Source of the DNA: Vescimonas fastidiosa
GTDB taxonomy: Bacteria; Bacillota; Clostridia; Oscillospirales; Oscillospiraceae
Assembly: GCF_018326305.1 (NCBI RefSeq)
Contig: NZ_AP023415.1
Coordinates: 1,178,001-1,242,000 of the forward strand
Reading direction: 5' to 3'
Length of the DNA: 64,000 nucleotides
Shown here piece after piece: positions 15,778-24,777 of this stretch; position 1 is the stretch's first letter; each line of letters starts with the position of its first letter. The notes below the pieces were generated by a model. It ran no database searches. It saw only the letters and a program-made list of their open reading frames with translations, and was not told the origin of the DNA. The position numbers were made by a program, and so were the translations under genes.

Positions 15778-16773
15778 ATGTGTACCGCTGCCGCTTTTCG
15801 CTCAAAGGACTTCTATTTTGGGCGCACACTGGACTATGAATTTTCCTACGGGGACCAGGTGGTGATCCTGCCCCGGAGCTATCCCCTGCACTATTTGGAG
15901 CAGGAGACCCAGACCCGTCACTACGCCATGATCGGTATGGCCTGCGTGATGGAGGACACGCCCCTTTTTTACGACGCGGTCAATGAAAAGGGCCTTGCCA
16001 TAGCGGGACTGAACTTCGTGGGCAACGCCTGCTACCATCCCCACGCCCCGGGCAAGGAAAATATCGCCCAGTTTGAGCTGATCCCCTGGCTGCTGAGCCA
16101 ATGCGCCTCTGTGGCGGAGGCTCGGAAGCGCCTGGAGTGCATGAATATCCTGGACACGCCCTTCCGCCCCGGGCTGCCTGCGGCCCAGCTGCACTGGCTC
16201 ATTGCCGACCGGGAGGGCTCCCTTACCGTGGAATCCGTGGCAGAGGGACTGATGATTTACGAGAATCCCGTGGGTGTTCTCACCAACAACCCGCCGTTTC
16301 CCATGCAGATGCAAAACCTGGCCAACTACCGCCACCTCTCCCCCGACCCTGTGGAGGCTACCTTCGGGCCGGGCCTGTCACTGCCGCAGTACAGCCGGGG
16401 CATGGGCGCTCTGGGGCTGCCGGGAGATCTTTCGTCCCAGTCCCGGTTTGTTCGGGTGGCCTTTACGAAGCTGAATTCCCGGTGTGGAGAGAGCGAGGAG
16501 GAGAGCGTCAGCCAGTTCTTCCACATTCTCGGCTCCGTGGACCAGCAGCGCGGCTGCTGCCATCTGGGAGAGGGAAAATACGAGATCACTCTTTATACCT
16601 CCTGCTGCAACACAGACCGGGGCATTTACTACTACACCACCTATGATAACCACCGCATTATCGGCGTGGATATGCACCGGGAGGACCTGGAGGGCGGGAG
16701 CCTTATCCGCTATGCCCCGGTTACAAAGGAGCGCATCCCCATACAGAATGCGCCTAAGGGGGACGGGGTGTAA
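15778..16773 (+). CDS. Choloylglycine hydrolase family protein, probable bile salt hydrolase
   Basis: 331 residues, almost the length of Clostridium perfringens CBAH-1 and alignable to it throughout by eye. The ATG at 15778 is right because Cys2 must become the N-terminal nucleophile (MCTAAAF); AGAGGAGG precedes it. Arg16 and Asp19 (FGRTLDYE), the Asn in AGLNFVGN, Asn in GVLTNNPPF and Arg in SRFVRVAF fill the other known active-site roles. Family members remove glycine or taurine from bile salts, or acyl groups from penicillin V or quorum signals. The LPGD-SSQSRF and TSCCNTDRGIYYYTTYDN segments favour the bile-salt branch. Divergent from the amino-acid operon, which could use the freed glycine or taurine. 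Confidence 0.8.
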   Translation: MCTAAAFRSKDFYFGRTLDYEFSYGDQVVILPRSYPLHYLEQETQTRHYAMIGMACVMEDTPLFYDAVNEKGLAIAGLNFVGNACYHPHAPGKENIAQFELIPWLLSQCASVAEARKRLECMNILDTPFRPGLPAAQLHWLIADREGSLTVESVAEGLMIYENPVGVLTNNPPFPMQMQNLANYRHLSPDPVEATFGPGLSLPQYSRGMGALGLPGDLSSQSRFVRVAFTKLNSRCGESEEESVSQFFHILGSVDQQRGCCHLGEGKYEITLYTSCCNTDRGIYYYTTYDNHRIIGVDMHREDLEGGSLIRYAPVTKERIPIQNAPKGDGV

Positions 16774-16814
16774 TATTGCAGCGGGGTGAACAGGCCTTTT
16801 GACATGATGACGCA

Positions 16815-16846
16815 AAAACGGTGCAACCGCAAGGGTTGCACCGTTT
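16815..16846. terminator. Bidirectional hairpin after the bile-salt-hydrolase-like gene
   Basis: ACGGTGCAACC-GCAA-GGGTTGCACCGT with flanking A and T tracts. The same hairpin with one base change recurs at 17057-17092. Confidence 0.7.
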
Positions 16847-16851
16847 CTGCA

Positions 16852-16962
16852 AGGCTGTCGAAAAACCCTCCGGGTTTTTCCGGCAAAAGGTTTGCAGTCT
16901 GCTGCGCGCATAATTTGTGCGCCGTAGACACACAAATTCCACACTGGCAGCCTGAGAGGAAT
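16852..16962. repeat. Dispersed repeat, family C, copy 2
   Basis: About 100 bases shared with 9429-9530, including CTCCGGGTTTTTCCGG and TTGCAGTCTGCTGCGCGCAT. The internal inverted repeat has changed to AATTTGTG/CACAAATT, i.e. partly compensated. Confidence 0.8.
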
Positions 16963-17056
16963 TTTCTCTCACGCACATGTCGCGAGAGAAAATGATTTTA
17001 TTTCTTTGCCGCCTGCGGGCGGCAAACTCTGCGAGACTTTTTTGACACGATGACGC

Positions 17057-17092
17057 AAAAACGGTGCAACCGCAAGGGTTACACCGTTTCTG
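17057..17092 (-). terminator. Terminator of the PHP-domain surface protein gene
   Basis: Minus-strand ACGGTGTAACC-CTTGC-GGTTGCACCGT then TTTTTGCG, 55 bases after the stop. Nearly identical to 16815-16846. Confidence 0.7.
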
Positions 17093-17102
17093 CGACTTAT
17101 GG

Positions 17103-17135
17103 GAGGGGCATTTCGGATGCGCCCTCTTTTTCATT
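17103..17135 (+). terminator. Second plus-strand terminator
   Basis: GAGGGGCAT-TTCGG-ATGCGCCCTC followed by TTTTTCATTTT. It would stop readthrough from the bile-salt-hydrolase-like gene before the convergent surface gene. Confidence 0.65.
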
Positions 17136-17146
17136 TTGCCCCGGAG

Positions 17147-20100
17147 TCAGGTCCGGCGCTTTTTTTGCCGGGTCAGAGTCACACCGGCCAGGGCGGTGAG
17201 AGCCATGAGACTGAGCCAGAGGGTCAGGTGCATGGTGTCGCCGGTGGCGGGAGTGAGGGTCTGGCCGCAGAGGTCACACTTACCGTCCTTATTGGCGTCC
17301 GTATGGCCCGTGGCCGGGAGGAGACGGGTCTCGGTTTCGCCGCAGGCGCACTTGCGCGTCTCCGCACCGGAGGCGGTGCAGGTGGCGGGGGTGGTGACGG
17401 TCCAGGCACCGAAGGCATGGGTGTGATCCGTGCAGATCACATCCGCGCGGTTGCTGATACGGATACGGGGGGCCATGGCGGTGCCATCGGAGAGGACGAA
17501 GGTATTGTCATAGGAGGCAAGGCCGGTGGCCTCGATGGCGCAGCCCACCTTCAGGTTCTGCACCTCGCTCTCGGGACAGATATAGCCGTCGATGAACACA
17601 CGGGCTACCTTGCCCTGAGGATCCCGGACCAGAATGGTCTGGACCTTGCCCTCGGCCATCTCGATGGCGGTGACGATACCCTTGAGGGTGACCAGCCGGC
17701 CCAGCACGGAGCCGTCGTTGACCTGAGTGGAGGTGACGGTCAAGGGCGTAACGGGGGTGCCGTCACCGATCTTCTCGATCTTGGTCACGGCCAGCTGGCG
17801 CTCGCCCTGATAGGAGCTGGTGGTGCCGCTGACACGGACCCTGTCGCCGATCTTGAAGTCCCCTGCCACGGGGAAGCAGTTGATGCCGCCGGTCTCATCC
17901 TGGATATAGATGCAATCGAAGAAGGCGGTATCCTTATCGTGGCCGGAGGCGTTGGAGGTGACGATGCCCTCCACGGTGTACTTGAAGCCCTCCTCGGGCT
18001 GCTGATGGATCTGGTCGATGGTGCTGAGCTGCACGGGGTTGAGATAACTGACCAGATTCTCGCAGATGCGATAGTTGGAATAGTTCTTCTCAGCGCCGTT
18101 ATCCAGCTGGGCCTGGACCTCGAAGTTGGACATGAAGGCCGCGCCGGAGACCACGATGAGGCCCTTGCCCGCCAGCTGCTCGGTGGCCATGACCAGCAGG
18201 CGGTTGTCGTTTTCGGCATAGGTGTACTTGGGAGTGCCTGCGCCGCCCTTGCCGTCCTTATCCACATCGATTGAATAGGTGGTGGCGTGGCCGTAGACCA
18301 CAGGGGATACGGTGGCGGGGAGAGCGGAGGTAGGATTGCCGCCGGCATCCACGGCATAGATGGAGGCGCCGCCGTAGTGGCTGAAGCGCTCGGTGTACAG
18401 CTTGTCGTAGGGGTGGTCAGCGTCCACGATGACGCCGCTTGTGAGGAAGTTATCCGTGTTATAGGTGCTGAAGTAGAGTCTCCACTTATCCACACCGTCG
18501 GCGGCGCTGCGAACATCATCGTAGGTAGCATCGTCGCTGATGCGGAGGCTGGAGCCCAGGGCCTTCAGCACATCGTTCTGGGTCTCGGCCATATGCTTGA
18601 TGGCGGGATTCTTCTGAATGACCTCGTAGTTCTCATAGTTGTCGCTCCAGCCGGCCAGGATGACCGTTCCCCCGGCGGCGTTGAAGGCAGCCAGGGCCTT
18701 GAGCTCCGCATCGGAGTAGGTCTTGGGGTCCTTTTGGGCATCCGCCAGGCGGCGGCTGGGGGCGGTGAGGATGAGAGCCTTATACTTGGGATTGGAGCAG
18801 GCAGCGATGAGATCCGCACCGGTGTTCAGCTGAACGGTACGGACGCTGTGGTCTGCGGCGAGATTGCCGAAGTTGCCCATGCTGTCCTTATAGTTGCCGG
18901 ACACATACTCATTATAATGAGAGGCGTCGATGCCGATGTAGACCAGGGAGTCGGCATTCAGAACATCCAGGCCGACGGTCTTGGTGAAGGTGTACTCGTT
19001 ATTCCCCTGCTCCACCACGGCGGTGACCTGCACGGTAAAGACCCGGGCGGCGGTGGGGGTATACTTGAAGGGCACATCCAGGGTGCTGCTCTTGGCGAGG
19101 GTATAGCCGGTCTTATCGGTGCCGATGACGGTGCCGCCGATGCTGTAGGTCAGGGACTTGATGGTGGCATCGCTATCCTCACTATTGAAGAAGGTGGTGG
19201 TGAGAGTCAGCTCCTCGTCGGTGACGGGGGTGGCGGTACCGCAGACCATGTTGGAGATACCCAGCTTCAGGCTCTCGCCCACCCACACAGGGGAGGTGAC
19301 GGCCAGGTCGCCGTCTTTCTGGGTGACACGGATGAAGTAGTAGCTGTAGCTGGGGTCCAGAGTGGCGGAGAGCTTGCCGCTCCTGAGCTGGGCGGCGTTA
19401 TCCCAGGTGTAGGCCACCTTACCGGAGTTGGCCACCACCTCCACCTTGGCGATGGAGTCGGAGGCGTCGGGATCGTTGACGGTGACCTCGACATTCAGCT
19501 TATCGGGGATCTCGGTGATGCTGGAGCCCATCATAAGCCCGTTGACGGTGTAGGTCAGCTCCAGATTCTTATCCTCGGTGGCATACATACGCAGAGCGCG
19601 GATGGCCTCGTAGATGCCCTGCTCGCTGAAATCGTCGGTGAGGATAACATCCCGGGCATCGTTGGCATTGCCCCACTTGCCTTTGTGGTTATCCTGGTTG
19701 TTGGTGGGGGCCAGGTGCCAGCCCTTATCCAGCGCCATGATGTACTGCTCATAGCTGGGATAGTAGCCGCCGGCGCCGATGGCACCCTCGCCGTTACCCA
19801 CCTCCACCATGTACATACGGCTGTCGATGACGGGATCCCAGTAGTTGAAATCCTTGAAGTTGCCGAAGGTGGTGCCGGGGTGGTTGAACTGGCTGATGGA
19901 GGTTGCGCCCTCGGCCTGGCTCAGCAGGGCGTAATAGGCCTTCATGCCCGCATCATCGGTCTTATTATTCAGGGTCTTATTGTTGCGGGAGACGATGCCG
20001 GGGGTATTGAAGGTGTTGATATGGCCGGGGCCGCCGGACCAGGTCATCTCGAAGCCGCCGATGGCCACCATGCTGCCGGCGTTGTCCTCGTTGAACTTGG

Positions 20101-22402
20101 CGATGGTGTCCTTGTAGGTCTTCCAGCTGTGGTTGGCATCGGAATCCTTGACCAAGGAGGTGTCATAGAGGGCGGCCTCCACATTGGGGCTGGAGGAGGA
20201 GTCGAAATAGTTGGAGTGGTCGGTGAAGGCCACGAACTGGACATTGGCGCTGGCAGGCAGATTCTCCACATAGCGCAGCGCGTCGGTCAGGGGACCGGCA
20301 CCGTCGGAATACTGGGTATGGCTATGGAGCTGGCCGAAGTAGTGCTGATACTTTGTGGCGCCGACGGTGAAGAACCAGGTGATGCTGGCGCTCTTGCCAT
20401 CGGCGCGCCTGACCGTCACCGTGACCTCGGTACGGCCCTGGGGCAGGTCGGCAGCGGGGGTGTAGGTGACGCGGCTATTTTTATAGGTGGCTGTCACGGT
20501 CTTGCCGCCCACGGTCATGGTGACGGTGGGGTTCTGGCCGGCATTATCCAGGGCCACAGAGATGGTGGGGCGCTTATTCTCGCCGGTCTGGCTGCCCCGG
20601 GCAGGGGTGGGATCGGCAAGGACGGGCTCGTCCTTGACGGTGATCTCAGCGGCGGCGGAGATGGGAATATACTTATTGTCCGCGCCCTTGATGTTCACGG
20701 TGAGCTTATCGCCCGTGACGGAGGCGGCGGGGATGGTGACGGTGTAGGTGCCATCCTCGCCCTTCGTGACGCTGAGGGATGTGCCATTGAGCTTGGCGGT
20801 GATGTCACCCCGCACGCCGAAGGGGGCGTCCACGGTGAAGGGGAAAGAATAGTCCGTGCCCACATAGGCATCGGGCAGGTCGCCCAGGATCACGGCGGGG
20901 TTATTCACGACGCCGTCCGAGATCGTACCCGGGCCCACGGGGTAGAAGGAGAAGGAGTAGATGGTGTAGTCGGTGACATTATACATGGAATAGACCTTGA
21001 AGCTGTCACTGTAATACTCCAGCCACTGACTGTACTTGCCGCTAAATTTGGCGGTGCGGTGCTCCATCTCGTAGCCGCCTACGCCGCCGGAGCAGGTGCG
21101 CAGGAGCCAATCGGCATCGTCGCTGGCGGTGGCGCTATAAAAAGCGTTGTTGCCGGTGCCGCCCGCGCAGAGGTAGCCGTAGGTCTTGTTATAGAAACGG
21201 TAGTAGTCTCCGCTTTTTTCCACGGTGAACACGGCGGCGCCGTTGGCGCAGGCAGCCTTGCCGTCTTTAATGGTGGCGGCGGCCTTGTTGATGGCGGGGC
21301 TGGTTGCATTATCGTTCTGCGCAGCCAGGACAGCCTGGGCATTCTGATTGTAGATGACCACCTGGTCGCCGGGTTTGGGGAGACCGGCGGAGGGCTGGTC
21401 GGAGTCGATCACCAGGTAGAGCTGCTGGGCGAAGAGGGCTTCGTTATTCCCTATATTATAGTAGCTGCTCCAATTGCCCTTGTCCGCGTACCACTCGATG
21501 TAGTTATTGCGGACGGTATTCTGAATATAGAAGCAGTCCTTGGTGGCGGCGGGGGTGATCTTCCAGCTTTGGTTGACCTCGTCCAGGGGCGTGCTGGTGA
21601 ATTTTGCGCCCATGGCCAGCTTCTTACCATCGGCGGTGGCGAAGGTGTAGGTGCCGTCGGCGTTGACGCCGAGAGTCCATTTATCGGCGGCGGTAAAGCC
21701 CTCGAGCTTGCCGTCGGTCAGGGTCACATCGGTGCCTTTGTTGTAGAAGCCGTTGTACTCTGTGGACAGAGTTTTCCCATTGGCGGGGTTGAATACCACT
21801 ACGGTGTCGCCGTCCTGCAGGGTGGTCAGGTCCGTGACGATGCCGCTCTGGCGGGCGGAAACGGTGTCCAGCTTGTAGAGGGTGAAATTGCAGGGATAGC
21901 TATCGGCATAGCCGGAAATAGTCTTGTTCTTATATGCTCTGTACTTATTGTCAGCGCCGGTATTTCCGGCCAGCTTCACGGTATCGGTGCCTTGGCCCGA
22001 GAAGGTGAAGGTGCCGTTGGCAAAAGCAACGGCCCACTTGTAGTCGCCTTTCTTAATGCCGTTGTTGTTGCCGCCCGAAGGGGCAATGGATGTATTGCTG
22101 GCATCGGTAAGGACAACACCGTCTGCACTTACGGTGATGGTCCATATACCCTCGGATGCTGTGGCTGTGTCACCGTTGACCGCAACGGTCGTCTTGGTGA
22201 CCCAGTTGCCGCTGAGTTCTTTGGGCGAGCAGCCTTTTTCGTCTACCAGCACATACTGGCCGGTGACTAGCTCATCGCCGGATTTGACCTTTTTGAAGGT
22301 CTTTGCCGTCGCATCTGCCGCAAGCACCGCCGCGGGCAACAGCGACAGCAGCATGACCAGCGCCAGCAGAACGGACAGAAGCCGTCTGCTATGTCCTCTC
22401 AT
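17147..22402 (-). CDS. Surface-anchored multidomain protein with PHP-type metallohydrolase domain (CehA/McbA-like)
   Basis: 1751 residues from the ATG at 22402. AAGGAGGG lies upstream; an in-frame GTG at 22435 or TTG at 22408 are alternatives. Signal peptide: RRLLSVLLALVMLLSLLPA then AVLAADA. Residues ~35-480 contain repeated ligand-binding-like segments. A PHP/CehA domain starts near 686 (GQLHSHTQYSDG, then AFTDHSNYF). A glutamine-amidotransferase-like fold follows around 1130-1300, an OB-fold (YhcR type) around 1470-1535, and a Cys-rich module (CACGETETR, DGKCDLCG). The end TPATGDT, a hydrophobic stretch and QKKRRT is a sortase-type anchor. Likely a cell-wall phosphoesterase or nuclease; the substrate is not deducible. 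Monocistronic. Confidence 0.75.
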   Translation of the reverse strand: MRGHSRRLLSVLLALVMLLSLLPAAVLAADATAKTFKKVKSGDELVTGQYVLVDEKGCSPKELSGNWVTKTTVAVNGDTATASEGIWTITVSADGVVLTDASNTSIAPSGGNNNGIKKGDYKWAVAFANGTFTFSGQGTDTVKLAGNTGADNKYRAYKNKTISGYADSYPCNFTLYKLDTVSARQSGIVTDLTTLQDGDTVVVFNPANGKTLSTEYNGFYNKGTDVTLTDGKLEGFTAADKWTLGVNADGTYTFATADGKKLAMGAKFTSTPLDEVNQSWKITPAATKDCFYIQNTVRNNYIEWYADKGNWSSYYNIGNNEALFAQQLYLVIDSDQPSAGLPKPGDQVVIYNQNAQAVLAAQNDNATSPAINKAAATIKDGKAACANGAAVFTVEKSGDYYRFYNKTYGYLCAGGTGNNAFYSATASDDADWLLRTCSGGVGGYEMEHRTAKFSGKYSQWLEYYSDSFKVYSMYNVTDYTIYSFSFYPVGPGTISDGVVNNPAVILGDLPDAYVGTDYSFPFTVDAPFGVRGDITAKLNGTSLSVTKGEDGTYTVTIPAASVTGDKLTVNIKGADNKYIPISAAAEITVKDEPVLADPTPARGSQTGENKRPTISVALDNAGQNPTVTMTVGGKTVTATYKNSRVTYTPAADLPQGRTEVTVTVRRADGKSASITWFFTVGATKYQHYFGQLHSHTQYSDGAGPLTDALRYVENLPASANVQFVAFTDHSNYFDSSSSPNVEAALYDTSLVKDSDANHSWKTYKDTIAKFNEDNAGSMVAIGGFEMTWSGGPGHINTFNTPGIVSRNNKTLNNKTDDAGMKAYYALLSQAEGATSISQFNHPGTTFGNFKDFNYWDPVIDSRMYMVEVGNGEGAIGAGGYYPSYEQYIMALDKGWHLAPTNNQDNHKGKWGNANDARDVILTDDFSEQGIYEAIRALRMYATEDKNLELTYTVNGLMMGSSITEIPDKLNVEVTVNDPDASDSIAKVEVVANSGKVAYTWDNAAQLRSGKLSATLDPSYSYYFIRVTQKDGDLAVTSPVWVGESLKLGISNMVCGTATPVTDEELTLTTTFFNSEDSDATIKSLTYSIGGTVIGTDKTGYTLAKSSTLDVPFKYTPTAARVFTVQVTAVVEQGNNEYTFTKTVGLDVLNADSLVYIGIDASHYNEYVSGNYKDSMGNFGNLAADHSVRTVQLNTGADLIAACSNPKYKALILTAPSRRLADAQKDPKTYSDAELKALAAFNAAGGTVILAGWSDNYENYEVIQKNPAIKHMAETQNDVLKALGSSLRISDDATYDDVRSAADGVDKWRLYFSTYNTDNFLTSGVIVDADHPYDKLYTERFSHYGGASIYAVDAGGNPTSALPATVSPVVYGHATTYSIDVDKDGKGGAGTPKYTYAENDNRLLVMATEQLAGKGLIVVSGAAFMSNFEVQAQLDNGAEKNYSNYRICENLVSYLNPVQLSTIDQIHQQPEEGFKYTVEGIVTSNASGHDKDTAFFDCIYIQDETGGINCFPVAGDFKIGDRVRVSGTTSSYQGERQLAVTKIEKIGDGTPVTPLTVTSTQVNDGSVLGRLVTLKGIVTAIEMAEGKVQTILVRDPQGKVARVFIDGYICPESEVQNLKVGCAIEATGLASYDNTFVLSDGTAMAPRIRISNRADVICTDHTHAFGAWTVTTPATCTASGAETRKCACGETETRLLPATGHTDANKDGKCDLCGQTLTPATGDTMHLTLWLSLMALTALAGVTLTRQKKRRT

Positions 22403-22490
22403 TTTCAAATATGATCCCTCCTTTTCATTTTGCACGGCGGTCTGCCCCCGGCCCGGGCAGGCGGATCCGTTCTTTCATCATAAAGCCACT

Positions 22491-22690
22491 ATGAAAAATC
22501 CGAAACCGCTCTTTTGTAAAACCTGCGCGAAGTACGCAGAGACAGAAAAAGCCGCCTGCCCCAACTGCGTGGGGAGACGACCCTGCACAACCGCTGCAAG
22601 AAATGCTACTTAGAATTCCGTCGACCAGGACAGCAGGCTGTGAAGGATGCCGGGAAACGAGAGCAAACTTTTCGTGGTAATGAGGATATT
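22491..22690 (+). pseudogene. Possible frameshifted small zinc-ribbon protein
   Basis: From the ATG at 22491 the frame encodes FCKTCAKY and AACPNC, then changes character and stops at 22613. Shifting the frame by two bases right after CPNC continues with GETTLHNRCKKCYLEFRR, which supplies the second Cys pair of a zinc ribbon. This looks like a small two-knuckle protein broken by an indel, or a sequencing error. No close RBS is evident. Alternatively it is chance coding in an intergenic region. Confidence 0.3.
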
Positions 22691-22810
22691 TTACCATATT
22701 CGGATAGGGATTGCCACCGTTTTTTTTATTTTAGTGAAAAACAGAGGGAAAGCAACGTTTATATTGTGGAAAATATCCAAATTCGTTCGCTGGATTCGGT
22801 CTCTGCAATG

Positions 22811-22881
22811 GAGAGGGACGCCCTTTCCGGGTTTCCCTCCGTACCGTTATCGCAAGTTCTGCCACTTTATCGGCAGCCTCC
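22811..22881. repeat. Dispersed repeat, family D
   Basis: GAGGGAC-CCCTT-GGGTTTCCCTC then TACCGTTATCGCAA and CTGCCACTTTATCGGCAG. Near copies at 2866-2945 and, for the second half, at 24311-24335 and 24683-24725. Confidence 0.75.
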
Positions 22882-22910
22882 TTGACATCGGGGGGAGAAA
22901 TTGCTATGCT
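22882..22910 (+). promoter_or_regulatory. Promoter of the YibE/F-like gene
   Basis: TTGACA (22882-22887), 17-base spacer, TATGCT (22905-22910), directly abutting a family D repeat. The region 22436-22881 holds only the broken zinc-ribbon ORF and repeat. Confidence 0.75.
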
Positions 22911-22937
22911 GAAAAAAAAGACACGGAGGTCTCCCCT

Positions 22938-24158
22938 ATGAAGAAAGTCAAGGGAAAAAGCACACGACCGGAGGCACGGGACTGGTGGCGCAAAAACCGG
23001 CTGAGCTGCCTGATCCTGGCGGCGGCGGTGGTGCTGTTTTTCGCTGTGCGGGCGGCGGCGGTGAGCCGGGAGCCGTCCCAGAGCCGGGGCGAGGATTACG
23101 CCGAATATGAGCGGGGCGTGATTACGGATGTTTTGGCCGACAACACCGAAACGGACGAGGTTTCCGACGGGGGATACCGGGGTGAGCAGCTGCTGCTGGC
23201 CACGGTGCGCACAGGGCAGTACAAGGGCGAGACCATGCAGGTGTCCAACTTCGTGGGGCCGCTGTACGGCCAGCCGCTGCAGGTGGGACAGTCGGCGGTG
23301 CTGCTGATCTCCACCTATGCGGACGGGACCCACACGGCCACGGTATACGAATACAACCGGGCGGTGGGTCTGGCGGTGATCGTGGGGCTATTCCTGCTGG
23401 TGACGGTGGCCGTGGGCGGCAAGGTGGGCGCTAAGTCCCTGATTGCCCTGGCGGTGACACTGGCGTGCCTATTCTATGTGCTGATCCCGCTGCTGATGAA
23501 GGGGGCCCCTACCCTGGTGACGGTATTTTTGGTATGCGCATACATCACCGTTGTAACGATGGTCATACTGGGCGGCGTGTGCCGGAAAACCGTGTGCGCG
23601 GCATTGGGGACTATTGCGGGAACGGCGCTGGCCCTGCTATTCGGCCTGCTGGCACAGGGAATCCTGCACATTGACGGGCTCAGGCTAACGGATGTGGAGC
23701 CGCTGCTCCAGCTGCGGCAGACGGGCACCCCCCTGGGCCTGCGGGGCCTGCTGGTGGCGGGGGTGGTCATCAGTGCCCTGGGGGCGGTGATGGATGTGGC
23801 CATGAGCATCTCCTCGGCCCTGACGGAGGTACACGCAGTGGCCCCGGGCCGCAGCGGACGCGACCTTTTCCGCTCGGGCATGAACATTGGACGGGACATG
23901 GTGGGCACCATGACCAACACGCTGATATTGGCCTTTTTGGGCAGCGGGTTTTCCTTTATCCTCTACCTCTGCTCCCTGGGGCTGAATCTCCGGCAGCTTA
24001 TCAGCTCCCCGTATGTGGCCACGGAGGTCATCAGCGGCGTGGCCAGCAGCGTCGGCGTTATATTGGCGGTGCCGCTGACGGCGGCGATCACGGCGGCCAT
24101 CGTAACGCGGGAAAAAGCCGTCCCCTCGGCGGCGGAAAAGGCCGCAGAGGGAAAGTAA
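22938..24158 (+). CDS. YibE/F-family membrane protein
   Basis: 406 residues from the ATG at 22938 (GGAGG 8 bases upstream; the frame runs on upstream but without a site). One N-terminal membrane helix (~residues 24-42), an extracytoplasmic stretch (~43-150) rich in beta structure (GEQLLLATVRTGQYKGE), then seven to eight membrane helices with GVVISALGAVMDVAMSISSA and the motif GMNIGRDMVGTMTNTLILAF, which define YibE/F proteins. Function is unknown; transport has been proposed. A single-gene transcript with its own promoter and terminator. Confidence 0.85.
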   Translation: MKKVKGKSTRPEARDWWRKNRLSCLILAAAVVLFFAVRAAAVSREPSQSRGEDYAEYERGVITDVLADNTETDEVSDGGYRGEQLLLATVRTGQYKGETMQVSNFVGPLYGQPLQVGQSAVLLISTYADGTHTATVYEYNRAVGLAVIVGLFLLVTVAVGGKVGAKSLIALAVTLACLFYVLIPLLMKGAPTLVTVFLVCAYITVVTMVILGGVCRKTVCAALGTIAGTALALLFGLLAQGILHIDGLRLTDVEPLLQLRQTGTPLGLRGLLVAGVVISALGAVMDVAMSISSALTEVHAVAPGRSGRDLFRSGMNIGRDMVGTMTNTLILAFLGSGFSFILYLCSLGLNLRQLISSPYVATEVISGVASSVGVILAVPLTAAITAAIVTREKAVPSAAEKAAEGK

Positions 24159-24164
24159 ATACGC

Positions 24165-24208
24165 AAAAAGCAGCGTACCGAAGGCTCCATTCGGTACGCT
24201 GCTTTTTT
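24165..24208 (+). terminator. Terminator of the YibE/F-like gene
   Basis: Perfect stem AAGCAGCGTACCGAA / TTCGGTACGCTGCTT with a 7-base loop and T-run, 7 bases after the stop. Confidence 0.95.
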
Positions 24209-24221
24209 GCGGCGGGTGAGG

Positions 24222-24387
24222 GCGGATTGCCACGGGCGCAGAGCGCCCTCGCAATGACAGGTTAGAAGAAATGCGGTGCAAGCCCGGGCGGCGGGGTGAG
24301 GGCACCCCGCCCTACCACTTTATCGGCAGTCTCACGGGCAGGGCAGAGCCCCGCCCCTACGCATAACAGGTTAGGAAGCGGTTTCGT
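24222..24387. repeat. Repeat cluster: half family A, family B and copy 1 of a 77-bp direct repeat
   Basis: 24222-24261 is the GGATTGCCAC..CGCAATGACA half of family A with a GGGCGC/GCGCCC arm. 24311-24387 matches 24701-24777 with only three differences and carries a family B hairpin (GGGGCGGGGCTC type). Confidence 0.85.
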
Positions 24388-24430
24388 CGTTGCCTATGCA
24401 GAAGGCAGGGGGAATGCTTGAGGAGAGATT

Positions 24431-24667
24431 CTACTCCCGGGGAGGCACTGCGGAATCTCCTGCATTCTTAAGAATACTTTTGAGGTTCAGAAGAATGCAG
24501 GTAGGTGCAGCTATACCCAGGGCAATCAGGATAGCTTGCAGCTTGAGCGGCATCTCAGCATCCGTGGCCCAGTAGTACGCGCACACAAGGGCTATTGCAT
24601 ACAGGACAATGCACGCAAGGATGATTTCTTTTCTGCACCAGGGAATGTCGTGTCTTCTCTTTTTCAT
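24431..24667 (-). CDS. Small membrane protein, unknown function
   Basis: 78 residues with two clear membrane helices (IILACIVLYAIALVCAYYWA and LQAILIALGIAAPTCILL), a basic N-terminus (MKKRRHD) and GGAGGC 9 bases before the ATG. No family recognised. It is followed on the same strand by a second small membrane protein gene's downstream repeat; both genes are bordered by copies of the same 77-bp repeat, so the pair may be an old duplication or simply repeat-rich space. Confidence 0.5.
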   Translation of the reverse strand: MKKRRHDIPWCRKEIILACIVLYAIALVCAYYWATDAEMPLKLQAILIALGIAAPTCILLNLKSILKNAGDSAVPPRE

Positions 24668-24700
24668 ACAGGCCTCCGCCTCCTTACCGTTATCGTAATT

Positions 24701-24777
24701 CCTACCACTTTATCGGCAGTCTCACGGGCAGGGCAGAGCCCCGCCCCTACGCACAACAGGTTAGGCAGCGGTTTCGC
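24701..24777. repeat. Copy 2 of the 77-bp direct repeat
   Basis: Three mismatches with 24311-24387. Its end forms the last codons and stop of the small gene 24761-24967, so that gene's C-terminus is repeat-derived. Confidence 0.85.

Noticed and set aside
17300-17330. LPATG sorting motif in the PHP surface protein
   Set aside because: It is within a Cys-rich module far from the terminal hydrophobic stretch; TPATGD just before that stretch is the better anchor motif.
18287-22270. Very long plus-strand open frame opposite the PHP surface protein (and similar ones at 49816-54510 and 54574-58290 opposite the giant protein)
   Set aside because: Gly/Ala/His/Val-rich shadow translation with no RBS; a by-product of GC-rich codon use on the real strand.
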